Shown piece after piece: positions 1 through 9,000 of a stretch of DNA of 64,000 nucleotides. The notes below the pieces were generated by a model that did not search any database, was not told the origin of the DNA, and saw nothing but the letters and a program-made list of their open reading frames with translations. The translations under genes were made by a program, and so were the position numbers. The DNA is taken from NCBI RefSeq assembly GCF_050633145.1, contig NZ_JBOEFY010000002.1, forward strand, positions 1 to 64,000, read 5' to 3'. Each line of letters opens with the position of its first letter. The stretch's first letter is position 1. The stretch is from Kordia sp050633145. GTDB taxonomy: Bacteria; Bacteroidota; Bacteroidia; Flavobacteriales; Flavobacteriaceae.

Positions 1-1467
1 TTACTTAATAATCGTCACATATCTATACGTACTATTTTTTCCAACATAGCCATATCCATTTGTAGTTCTTGCTCTTGCATATACATTAAACGAATGCGCG
101 CATGTCACTTTAGGATTAAAACTTCCTGTAATACTATGACTTCCTTTCCAGTTTCCTGGCGTAGCTATTGGATCGTACTTTTTATATACAATATTCTTCG
201 AATCACCTTCGCCCCACCTTGCTGATAAGCTATAATCTAATAAGTTTCCTTCTTTATCATAGGCTTCAAAATCTATATCTAATGTATCATTTGGATTTTG
301 AAGATTTACAATTCCACATGCACCAATTTCAGCATTTTTATATTTGACTGAATTGATACTTACTTCCGGAACATTATTATCAATATACATTGTCAAAATT
401 TGCTCTGGGTTCGTTGCGCCAACTTCGGTTCCTGCATTGTTATAAAATTTCACTTTAAACTGATGCAATCCTGTATCCAATTTTGTAGAGTTGAACTGAA
501 ACAACAAATCATCAATCGAATAATCGACACCTGCGCTTGGCATTTTATAGAAATTACTACCATCTGGCGAAGCAGCTTCCAAAACATAATCGGAACCATC
601 CCATTTATAATTATACCAAGAAGTCACAAACTCAGAAAATCCTCCTGAAGTTCCCTTTCTATGAAACACTTTGTACTTCTTTGCTCCTAATCCTGGCAAT
701 TGATCCATCTTTGTACGATTCCCAATTACATTCAATCTTCCTCCAAAAGCGGCATTTCTAGCATAAATAAAATAGTTTGATGCTGTGGTAGCACGTCCTG
801 TTGCTGAGTTAATTTTTGTGGTTGGAATCAATCCTACACTTCCCATAATTGGTCCTAAATCTGCATTTGAAATAGATGGTTTTCTTGAGAAGTATAAGGT
901 GTGTAACTTTGAGAAATCTCTAAAAAAGTTGGTTGGTGTATCATAATTTAGATTGGGTTTGTTTGAATGTACTCTAAAACCAAACTTTGTGTATGAACTA
1001 AACCACCACCATAATAAGTTTACTTTTAAATCTGTCAATCTAAATTTAAACTTCCAGATTCTATGTGGCGTTGCGGAATTTGGGGAAGTTCCGAAAGTAC
1101 TTTTACATTCTGATTTTTGTACTTCATTCAACAAACCTGTCCATCGACCTGCTCCTTTATAATATTGTCTACCAATTTTATTAGGGTTGCCAGGATAATT
1201 TCCATAATTCACATCGTAATTTGGTGTAATCGCTTTATTTCTATTTCTATCAAACGTAAACCAAAAATAGTCTTCAGTTCCAGGATCGTTGTGTGTATCT
1301 TTTACAACATCTAATGCGACATACAAATATTTTGCATCATTCTTTGCAAGCATAAATCCGCCATCAAATTTCATTTGTTTTTCTTGTGCTCCAGACCAAA
1401 CTGCATCTTCTAATTGATCGTCTAACGAAATGGGCGTTCCTGCCCAAGTTGATTTAATTGTTCCCAT
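1..1467 (-). CDS. CBM9/DOMON-like protein, function unknown
   Basis: A complete 488-residue protein; its stop codon is the first three bases of the window. The N-terminal ~150 residues look like a carbohydrate-binding family 9 or DOMON-like beta-sandwich: an opening of the type 'lDDqLEDAVWSGA', then 'KYLYVALDVVKD' and 'DYFWFTFDRN', a layout used in such domains to bind sugars or haem. The rest, residues 190-488, looks like beta-rich immunoglobulin-like modules and ends in 'YRYVTIIK'. No signal peptide or lipobox is visible at the chosen start (MGTIKSTWAG), which is odd for a family usually secreted. The fold is inferred from sequence pattern; the ligand is unknown. It is divergent from the small-protein operon that follows. 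Confidence 0.6.
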   Translation of the reverse strand: MGTIKSTWAGTPISLDDQLEDAVWSGAQEKQMKFDGGFMLAKNDAKYLYVALDVVKDTHNDPGTEDYFWFTFDRNRNKAITPNYDVNYGNYPGNPNKIGRQYYKGAGRWTGLLNEVQKSECKSTFGTSPNSATPHRIWKFKFRLTDLKVNLLWWWFSSYTKFGFRVHSNKPNLNYDTPTNFFRDFSKLHTLYFSRKPSISNADLGPIMGSVGLIPTTKINSATGRATTASNYFIYARNAAFGGRLNVIGNRTKMDQLPGLGAKKYKVFHRKGTSGGFSEFVTSWYNYKWDGSDYVLEAASPDGSNFYKMPSAGVDYSIDDLLFQFNSTKLDTGLHQFKVKFYNNAGTEVGATNPEQILTMYIDNNVPEVSINSVKYKNAEIGACGIVNLQNPNDTLDIDFEAYDKEGNLLDYSLSARWGEGDSKNIVYKKYDPIATPGNWKGSHSITGSFNPKVTCAHSFNVYARARTTNGYGYVGKNSTYRYVTIIK

Positions 1468-1693
1468 AATTTTCTCTAGTTTTTAGGTTATAATATTTCT
1501 TGGCACAAAACTACCTAGACATAAAAAACTGCGTAAGAGTCGAATACCTAATTCTTCTTAGGAAAAAGACTATGATATTTTAGGTGAAAAAATAGAAACA
1601 TGGAGTTTTCCCCCTTAAAATAATTGACAGCGAACAAGTCAGAGCTTGTATTTTTTTAGTAATTTCACACAGAATACAACTCCTAATAAAAGC

Positions 1694-2014
1694 ATGAATA
1701 TTGAATTTTTCTCAGAACTCTATGAAGATGTAATTCCTGAAATTATCGTTGTTGACATCGATGAAAACTTACCAATAAAAGATTTATTTTCTAAACTTCA
1801 TGATATTACAGGAATACCTCGTTATATCGAAATCGTAATGTTTGATGATAGCACTGAAAAAATAGCATGCAGTTATTCTTATAAAATTGATCGGGACTTG
1901 ATAGGTTTTACGTCTATTGACGATTTAGACCAAAAAATTAAAGATTTTCCTAAAAATGGAACTAACGGTGAACTAAGTATCTATATAAACACAGACACTG
2001 GATTTGTCAATTAA
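1694..2014 (+). CDS. Small acidic protein, first of two tandem paralogs
   Basis: A 106-residue protein with no recognised domain. I chose the ATG at 1694 (MNIEFFSELYED) because the next gene starts with the same MNIEF; the longer in-frame start at 1646 adds residues with no counterpart. It shares a core with its neighbour: an acidic 'DIDENxPIxxLFSKLHDIT', then 'RYxE', 'EKIAC', and the C-terminal 'DLDxKIKDFPKNG(T/S)NGELS'. No signal peptide or membrane segment is seen. It lies 30 bp upstream of its paralog and is co-oriented with a 2-oxoglutarate oxygenase gene, so the three probably form one operon. Function is unknown. Confidence 0.75.
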   Translation: MNIEFFSELYEDVIPEIIVVDIDENLPIKDLFSKLHDITGIPRYIEIVMFDDSTEKIACSYSYKIDRDLIGFTSIDDLDQKIKDFPKNGTNGELSIYINTDTGFVN

Positions 2015-2044
2015 ACTTTATTACTCTAATTCTTTTTACAAATT

Positions 2045-2404
2045 ATGAATATTGAATTTTACTTCCTTACTGGCTATGATGATGATGCAGAAGTTTTCGC
2101 AGATAATACAAACGAAAAAATACCAATAAAAGAAATATATAGTATTGATATTGATGAAAACGCTCCTATACGAGAACTTTTTTCTAAACTTCATGATATT
2201 ACCAATATATCGCGATATAGAGAAGTTACATGGGATGGGAACGTAGAAAAAATAGCTTGTAAGTATTATTACAAGCATAAAAATGAATTTACTGATTTCA
2301 GCTTCGTTGAAGATTTAGATCGAAAAATAAAAGATTTCCCAAAGAACGGTTCTAATGGAGAATTAAGCTTGCATATGATCAACATTATTGCCTATGGTAA
2401 CTAA
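2045..2404 (+). CDS. Small acidic protein, second of two tandem paralogs
   Basis: A 119-residue protein, paralogous to the gene just upstream (shared cores around residues 38-70 and 88-110). It has an additional acidic stretch near residues 9-35 (TGYDDDAEVFADN). It carries no signal peptide and no recognisable catalytic motif. Its last 11 bases overlap the ATG of the TauD-like oxygenase gene, so translational coupling is likely. The tandem duplication followed by an oxygenase suggests that these proteins are partners or substrates of the oxygenase, but this is inference only. Confidence 0.75.
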   Translation: MNIEFYFLTGYDDDAEVFADNTNEKIPIKEIYSIDIDENAPIRELFSKLHDITNISRYREVTWDGNVEKIACKYYYKHKNEFTDFSFVEDLDRKIKDFPKNGSNGELSLHMINIIAYGN

Positions 2405-3089
2405 ATATACGTATCATAAGGATTTAGTTTTGCAACCTGTCATTAACAATTTACAACAAGGAAATACAATTGTTCTCGTAGAAAACTTTCCGTTAACTGA
2501 TGTTGATCTTCAAACATTTATAAAACGTCTAGGAATTAGCATCAAAGAAATAAGAAATAATAACGGCAAAGATGTTTTTGATGTAAAAGTTTTTAAACAA
2601 AATGGTTTCTTTACTTCCATTGCAAATTCAAATTTAGCATTTCCGTTGCATACCGATGCCGCTGATTTTAAAGATATTCCAAATTGTGTTGGATTGTTAT
2701 GTGTACAACCTTCACCTTTGCATCAAGGGAAAAGTAGGTTTGTATTTTTAGAAGAAATTCTAAAGCAATTATCAAAAGAAGAAATTCAAGAATTAACTAC
2801 TAAAAAATGGAATTTTAGAGGACAATCGCGAAGTATTATCACTAACGAATCCAATCAGTATCAAATATGTTATGACAGAATAACAATGGAAACCTTTTCT
2901 AAATTAAATGATACCGAAAAACAATATCTCAGCAAACTCGATAAGATCTTTAATAGTAAAGTCGTAGAGTTCAAATTAAAAAAAGGAGACTTGATTCTCT
3001 TCCGAAACGATCTATTACTACACGGTCGTACAAAAATTGATTTAGATTCTGATAGGTTGCTTAAAAGAATCCGATTCGATTTAAAATAA
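2394..3089 (+). CDS. TauD/TfdA-like Fe(II)/2-oxoglutarate dioxygenase
   Basis: A 231-residue protein of the TauD/TfdA (clavaminate synthase-like) superfamily, which uses Fe(II), O2 and 2-oxoglutarate to oxidise small molecules or residues. The metal-binding HxD is visible in 'PLHTDAADF' (about residues 86-88), and the distal His in 'LLLHGRTKI' near residue 208. An Arg-rich end (RLLKRIRFDLK) fits the 2-oxoglutarate-binding Arg. The ATG at 2394 is preferred over the TTG two codons upstream. It overlaps the preceding paralog gene by 11 bp. It is shorter than classic TauD (about 280 residues) and its substrate cannot be told from sequence. The family call is strong; the role is unknown. Confidence 0.85.
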   Translation: MVTKYTYHKDLVLQPVINNLQQGNTIVLVENFPLTDVDLQTFIKRLGISIKEIRNNNGKDVFDVKVFKQNGFFTSIANSNLAFPLHTDAADFKDIPNCVGLLCVQPSPLHQGKSRFVFLEEILKQLSKEEIQELTTKKWNFRGQSRSIITNESNQYQICYDRITMETFSKLNDTEKQYLSKLDKIFNSKVVEFKLKKGDLILFRNDLLLHGRTKIDLDSDRLLKRIRFDLK

Positions 3090-3306
3090 AAACTTTCATT
3101 CAATCTAGACACACATCTTCTTTTTCGTGTCTTTTATCATAAAATAAACTACAAATTTCCACCTTTCATTACGAATTCTAGTTTAACGCTAACGAATTCT
3201 AAAAGCACTCCAAAAAAGCGTGAAGTTGCCACTACATTTGAAATGTAATTAAGAAACAAAGTCATCTTAATCGCATCAAAAAATAAATTTTAAAAACAAA
3301 CATCAA

Positions 3307-3522
3307 ATGTGGTACGATATAACAGCAACAAAAATGATTCAAAAGTATTTGAATATCTATTCGCAAATCAAAATGCAATTTGATGCAGAAGGAAAAATAA
3401 ACAAAGTTGCCTTGTTTCAAGAAGGCAGATGGATTTCGAGTCCGACATTGGCAAAACGAATGCGCTTACAACATATTGCTTTGCCTGTACGACAAGAAGC
3501 ATCCATTACACTAAAAAGATAA
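3307..3522 (+). CDS. Hypothetical 71-residue protein
   Basis: A small ORF starting MWYDITATKMIQ and ending ASITLKR, basic overall, with no signal peptide, membrane segment or known motif. Codon use looks normal and the region has no competing frame, so it is probably a real gene, but nothing identifies a function. It sits 218 bp after the oxygenase gene and 20 bp before the foldable element at 3542-3673. Confidence 0.5.
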   Translation: MWYDITATKMIQKYLNIYSQIKMQFDAEGKINKVALFQEGRWISSPTLAKRMRLQHIALPVRQEASITLKR

Positions 3523-3541
3523 ATTAGGTTGGTTAGTTGGG

Positions 3542-3673
3542 AAAAATCAACTTGGATCTTTTAGACGGCTGTCAAAAAAGTACTATCAAATGTATTGAAG
3601 AGTGGGTTTTCAAATGCAATGCTGATAGTAGATTCAATCCGAAAGCAGATTGAAATCATCCAAGTTGATTTTT
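3542..3673. ncRNA. Candidate structured element with a four-way-junction fold
   Basis: Almost the whole 132-bp interval can pair with itself. A perfect 16-bp closing stem joins 3542-3557 to 3658-3673 (AAAAATCAACTTGGAT and its complement). Inside are three hairpins: 3558-3580 (CTTTT.GAC / GTC.AAAAG around loop GGCT), 3581-3630 (TACTATCA / TGATAGTA, with an inner TTGAA / TTCAA), and 3633-3654 (TTCAATC / GATTGAA). This is a cloverleaf-like layout. It could be a non-coding RNA, the 5' leader of the lipoprotein gene 72 bp downstream, or a small mobile palindromic element. No protein or tRNA consensus is present. The pairing is read directly; the function is inference. Confidence 0.5.
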
Positions 3674-3745
3674 AAATTAAACAACAAATCATCAAACATA
3701 ACAACGTAAAGAAAAATTAAAAACAACACTTAAAATCACAACACT

Positions 3746-4795
3746 ATGCAAACAAAAGCAATAAAAATGGCAACATTCATGGGACTTGTATTAACATTGG
3801 TTTTTGCATGTTCTCCACAAGAAAACACTGAGAATTTAACAGCAATGAACGAAAGCGAAACAGTAGCTTCAAAACAAGCAGTTGTGTTTATTGCAGGATA
3901 TGACAAAGGAGAAAGCACGTATTATAAAGACGCTAAGCAACACTTTGAAGGTTTACACTATAAAATTGTTGACAATGCGTTTTCACTTCAAGAAATCATT
4001 GCATGGTTAAACAAAAATCATAACGAACAGGATTACAGCGAAATTCATATTGTAAACAAAGGAAATTCTAAAAAAGGATTATCACTCGAAACTACAATTC
4101 ACGGTGAATTATTATCACAACAATCTTTATTGAACTGTTTGAAAGAAAATAAACTTCCAAAACTAAAAAGTGTATTAGCAGCAGATAGTAAATTGGTGTT
4201 TCACACTTCTGAATTAGGAAAAAACAAGCAATTATTACAAGTATTAAAGCAAACATTTACGGCAAATTATCAGCCAAAAGTATTTGCAACACAGCACGCG
4301 ACGCTTTTTAATGGACAGTTTCAAAAGCATTATTTAGCAGATGTATTTTACGGATACTATCCAACTGCACAATCGCCTGGGAATATTGATTTATCAAAAC
4401 AGTTTATTCGTAAATATCCTTTAGAAGATATCCATTGGTTAAATGCTATCAGAACTAAAGAAGAAGGCGAACCTGGAGAAGCTTTCTCATACAAATTCAA
4501 CATTCCTGTGCGTTGGGAAATTGAATTCTCAGACGACGAAGACTTACCATCATTGGCAGATGCAAATGAAATTATGGATTGGATTGACGATAACGAAAAG
4601 TACAGCAACATTATTAAAGACATGGGAATTAAAGTAGAGTACTTTAGATGGAAAGCGTACAAATCTGGTCAAAAAGTAATCATTAAAGGAAAAACGACAG
4701 CGGTTTGTATTTTAAAACCTATGATGCAACGCAACAATCCATTATCGTATGTGCGTACCGAATTTGACAATCAGCGTTACTATACAAAACTATGA
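3746..4795 (+). CDS. Hypothetical lipoprotein
   Basis: A 349-residue protein with a lipoprotein signal: hydrophobic segment followed by 'LVFAC', with Cys22 as the likely lipidated residue. The mature part starts with a low-complexity acidic linker (ENTENLTAMNESE). An alpha/beta-looking domain follows from about residue 45 ('AVVFIAGYDKGESTYYKD', 'YSEIHIVNKGNSKKG'), and a C-terminal half contains 'PVRWEIEFSDDEDLPSLADANEIMDW'. I do not recognise the family. It stands alone, 72 bp downstream of the foldable element, with repeats following it. Confidence 0.7.
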   Translation: MQTKAIKMATFMGLVLTLVFACSPQENTENLTAMNESETVASKQAVVFIAGYDKGESTYYKDAKQHFEGLHYKIVDNAFSLQEIIAWLNKNHNEQDYSEIHIVNKGNSKKGLSLETTIHGELLSQQSLLNCLKENKLPKLKSVLAADSKLVFHTSELGKNKQLLQVLKQTFTANYQPKVFATQHATLFNGQFQKHYLADVFYGYYPTAQSPGNIDLSKQFIRKYPLEDIHWLNAIRTKEEGEPGEAFSYKFNIPVRWEIEFSDDEDLPSLADANEIMDWIDDNEKYSNIIKDMGIKVEYFRWKAYKSGQKVIIKGKTTAVCILKPMMQRNNPLSYVRTEFDNQRYYTKL

Positions 4796-4845
4796 TTGTT
4801 CATTTGAAAATGTGTCAATTTGTTGATCAACATGTTTTCGATACA

Positions 4846-5139
4846 CTAACGTCACTTCGAGTGATTTTTCGAAAGGAAATGAAGAAAAATTGTATCGAGA
4901 AGTATTTAACCTTTACAGAATCAACACTCAAAAATATCATACCGAAATGTTCATATTGAGCGAAGTCGAAATGCAGTCAACATGTTTATTATACGGAGTA
5001 AACATTTGACTGTATTTTCAATTTTAATACTCAAAACGTCACTTCGAGTGATTTTCGATAGAAAATTGTATCGAGAAGTACTTTGCAATCAAAACTGTTC
5101 TCGATACAACAAATCAAAGATTTGCCACTCGAACTGACG
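4846..5139. repeat. Intergenic repeat island (TCGAG-type foldable repeats)
   Basis: The 402-bp gap after the lipoprotein holds no gene but several dispersed repeats. From 4846 comes a half element with CACTTCGAGTG and TTGTATCGAGAAGT. At 4958-4969 lies the GAGCGAAGTCGA core. A complete element spans 5037-5139: outer arms 5037-5050 / 5126-5139 (13 of 14 bases pair), inner arms GTATCGAGAA 5068-5077 / TTCTCGATAC 5098-5107, and a small hairpin CAAATC-AAA-GATTTG at 5110-5124. Related copies are at 9170-9222, 10254-10342 and 26325-26476. Confidence 0.8.
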
Positions 5140-5185
5140 TTTCGAGTTCTAAAAAAAATATCAAATCAACCACTAATTTTTAACC

Positions 5186-5193
5186 TATATTTG
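5186..5193 (+). promoter_or_regulatory. Possible -7 box just before a start codon
   Basis: TATATTTG matches the Bacteroidota -7 consensus TAnnTTTG exactly, but lies only 4 bases before the ATG at 5198. Transcription would begin at or next to the start codon, giving a leaderless or near-leaderless mRNA. No good TTTG -33 box is seen 17-20 bases upstream, so the match may be chance. Confidence 0.3.
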
Positions 5194-5197
5194 TCTT

Positions 5198-6043
5198 ATG
5201 TACTTTTTAAAACCCAATACCATTTTAGTACTTCTTTGCTTGTTATGCTTCAATTTTGGTTCAGCTCAAGAAGAAAAAGAGCCTACGTTTGTATATCCAA
5301 CTTTTAAAGTAAACAACAACTATTCTCTTTATGGAGATAAAGTAAAACTTAGAACAGCGCCAAATACAACTTCAGACGTTGTTACCTTACTTCGTATTTC
5401 AGATCAAGTTAAATTACTTGAAATCACAGACAAGTTTCATGAAATATCTGACACAAAAACGCCTTGGTGTAAAGTTGAATACAAAGGAAAAACTGGATAT
5501 GTTTTAGAAAAATTTATGGCGCATGCTTATATAATTAATTCGGATACTGATTTCTATTTTCGTTTGATTGAAAAAGACAATCAAAATTATCTACTAATTA
5601 GAACATCGTATGGAGATGCTGAAATAGCATATCACGAAACCACTTTGCCTCTTTTTGAAAGCGCTATTTCATTTACTGTGGAAGACAACAAAGGGTTACA
5701 AAATGTGACAGACATACTCAAAATAAGTTATCATGGAGATTCTTGTGGCGCAGAAAACGGATCAACATATTTCTTTTTAACAGAAGATTATCAGTTGATT
5801 CATATTGCAAATCTTTCCGTAAGTGGCGATGGAGGATATTTTGATTCGGAAACCTTTACATTCACGACAAATGAACAAAACGGACAGCCTGTTATTGTAT
5901 TCACAAAAGAATCAGGTGAAACTATAGATGAAGGTTCAGCATGGGTAGAATCAAAAACAATGACGCGTCAATATGAATGGAATGGCACGAAATTAGTACC
6001 AGAATTCTCTAAAGAGTTTTACAAACGTAAAAAATCAGACTAA
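5198..6043 (+). CDS. Secreted SH3-like domain protein
   Basis: A 281-residue protein with a signal peptide (hydrophobic LVLLCLLCFNFGSA, cleavage near residue 24). Residues ~38-105 form a bacterial SH3-like domain: 'DKVKLRTAPNTTSDVV', 'LLRISDQVKLLEI' and 'PWCKVEYKGKTGYV' are the usual signature. Such domains often bind peptidoglycan or peptides in the envelope. The remainder is beta-rich and unrecognised ('NLSVSGDGGYFDSETF'). The stop codon is one base before the ATG of the large sensor kinase, so the two genes are almost certainly co-transcribed and may work in the same envelope-sensing process. Confidence 0.8.
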   Translation: MYFLKPNTILVLLCLLCFNFGSAQEEKEPTFVYPTFKVNNNYSLYGDKVKLRTAPNTTSDVVTLLRISDQVKLLEITDKFHEISDTKTPWCKVEYKGKTGYVLEKFMAHAYIINSDTDFYFRLIEKDNQNYLLIRTSYGDAEIAYHETTLPLFESAISFTVEDNKGLQNVTDILKISYHGDSCGAENGSTYFFLTEDYQLIHIANLSVSGDGGYFDSETFTFTTNEQNGQPVIVFTKESGETIDEGSAWVESKTMTRQYEWNGTKLVPEFSKEFYKRKKSD

Positions 6044-6044
6044 T

Positions 6045-9000
6045 ATGAAAATTGCTTCAAGCGTAGCATTTCTTTTATTATTTATTGTTGCAGGAACTTG
6101 GTTTTCTACAGCGCAGAACGATCAATTGCGCGCTTATACTTTAAAAGATGGTTTGCCACAATCGCAAGTAAATGCAATTACGCAAGATGATTTGGGGTAT
6201 TTGTGGATTGGAACACAAGGTGGCGGAATTGCACGTTTTGACGGAATCTCTTTTAAGGTTTGGAACGAAAAAAATGGTTTGGGTTCTAATTATATTCACG
6301 CACTTAAATTTCACAAAAATACCTTATTGGTAGGAACGCATCAAGGACTTTCTATTCGTGCTAAAAACACCTTCGATAAATACGAATCGCCACGTGTATA
6401 CGACATTGAAATTGTAGATAATGAAGTTTTTTTAGGAACACGAAAAGGAATTTATAAGTATACGCTTACTGATAAAATACAACGTGTAGATTGTAATACT
6501 ACGCTAAATTCAACTCAGATTAATGACATTTTGTTTGATGGAACACATTATTGGATTGCGTCGCGTCGTGGCTTGTGGAGAACAGATCGTCTAGCGGCAG
6601 ATGGTAAGTTTCAGAAAATGTTTGATAGTGACTTTAAATCCATAGTACGCTATAAGGATCGAGTTATTGCCGCAAGTTTTACAGATGGTATTTTTTCATT
6701 TAAAAATAACGAACAAGGTTTTCAAGAAGTTTCTGAAATACGACAAATTAATAGCATCAATGTAATCAACTCAGATCAGTTATGGATTAATACCACAAAT
6801 GCAGGAATTAAACGCATCAACCTGACTGATAATTTAGCAGAAAAATCTATTAGTAAACGCAATGGATTGTCAGTTTACAACATTAGAAATGTATTTAAAG
6901 ATCGCCAAAATAATGTATGGATTGGCTCTTCTGGTGGTGGATTGTTTAAGTTTGAAAAGAACAATTTTAGACATTACACCAAAGACAATGGTTTAGTTGC
7001 AAATAGAATTTACGCGCTTCATTACACAAACGAAGCATTATGGGTTTCGACAGCAGAATCTGGTTTAACAAAAATTGATTCTACAGGAATTCATCAAGAA
7101 AAAGAAACTAGCAAATATCTGGACAAGAAAGTAAAAACATTGACCAACGATAACGAAGGTCGAATTTGGGCTGGAACCGAAGGAAAAGGAATTTATGTGT
7201 ATCAAAAAAAAGTACGCGATACTATTATATACGACAGTTTGCTAGTAGATGAAGTTTCGTATAAAACGGAACAAATAGAAGATATTTATTCGGCAAGTAT
7301 TACCACAGATATTGGCTTGCCTTCCGATTGGATTAGCGCTATAAAAATATACGGTTCATACATTTGGATTGCTACATATTCTGATGGAATTTCCCGTTTT
7401 CAGTACGATCATGAAAAGAAAAGAATATTCAATCTCAGAACTTTTGGAACGGAAGATGGCATTAAAGATGTTGGTATTCGCGATATAGCACGTGACGAAA
7501 CTGGTCGTATTTGGTATTCGACACGTAAAGGTCATTTGGGATATATTAAAAATGATAAAGTCACGCACTTAACACATAAAGAAGTCACAGGAAGTGAAGT
7601 TTCTATCGGAACAATTCGCTTTCACAATTACGATATGTATTTAGGTACATTAGGGAAAGGAATTTGGTTTTCTACTTTATCAAAAGACTTAAAATTTGAG
7701 CAATTACAAGGAGAGAAAAAGTTGTATTCCAACAATATTTATCAACTCATTTTTGATGATAACGGCGTACTTTGGGCTGGAAGTGAACGTGGTGTTGATC
7801 AAATTACACTCAATAAGAAAAACGAAATTCAAAACGTAATTCACTACGGTCGCAATGATGGTTTTTTAGGAATTGAAACCTGTCACAATGCTACCACAAA
7901 AGACACAAAAGGAAACCTATGGTTTGGAACAATTGACGGATTAACTAAATACCAGCCTTCTACAGGAATACAACAAAGTTCAAAACCGCAAATACATTTT
8001 GAAGAGGTTGAAGTTGCCTATCAAAGTTTAGATTCAATCAACTTGCAAGATTGGACAAATTCAGACAAACAATTACAGCTTACAGAAGATGAAAATGATT
8101 TGGCTTTTCAGTTTCGTTCCGTAGATTTAGACAATCCGGAAGCGATTGTATATCGTTACAAATTTGACAATAACAAATGGAGTCCGTGGAATCAAGAAAG
8201 TAAAATTACTTTTGGCGATTTGGATTATGGCGATCATACTTTTTTGGCACAATCACGCAATAAAGATTGGTTGGAAAGTGATGCAATTGGTTTCAAGTTT
8301 CACGTCATTCAACCTTTATACAAAAAAACATGGTTTAAAAATATTTTATGGACGATTCTCGGTTTGATTATCGCTTTTATAATTTACAGTTATATCAAGC
8401 GTGTAAAAGCTAAAAACCGAGCCATTCGTGAGCGTTTGCAATTGGAAAATCATATGCTTTCGCTGGAACAAAAAGCGTTGCGCTTACAAATGAATCCACA
8501 TTTTATTTTCAATGTGTTGAATGGGATTAAAGGCATGAGCCGAAACAACATCAATAAGATGGACAAAACGATCAATACCTTTGCAGTGCTGCTTCGTGAA
8601 ACGTTGACAAATTCTAGAAAAGATACGATTTCACTAGATCAAGAAATTAAAACATTAAAAAATTACATAGAAGTTGAACGGTTGATGGCCAGTAAGGATT
8701 TTAGCTATGGAATTGATTTAAAATCTGATTTAGATCCTGAAGAAGTACTGATTCCGCCAATGTTGATTCAGCCTTTTGTAGAAAACGCCATTCGTCACGG
8801 AATCATGCCATTGCAACGACCTGGCGAATTGAAAGTAGCTTTTCAGACAGATGCTAATTTTTTGTATGCTACAATCACTGATAACGGAATTGGAATTCAG
8901 CAATCGCAAAAAAACAAACAAAGTACAGATCATCAATCGATGGCATTGCAAGTAACCAAGGAACGAATTGAATCATTAGCTGGTCGCAATACGCTAAAAA

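Noticed and set aside
3542..3673. tRNA or tmRNA gene, suggested by the cloverleaf-like fold
   Set aside because: No T-loop GTTCGAAT consensus, no CCA end and stems far too long for a tRNA.
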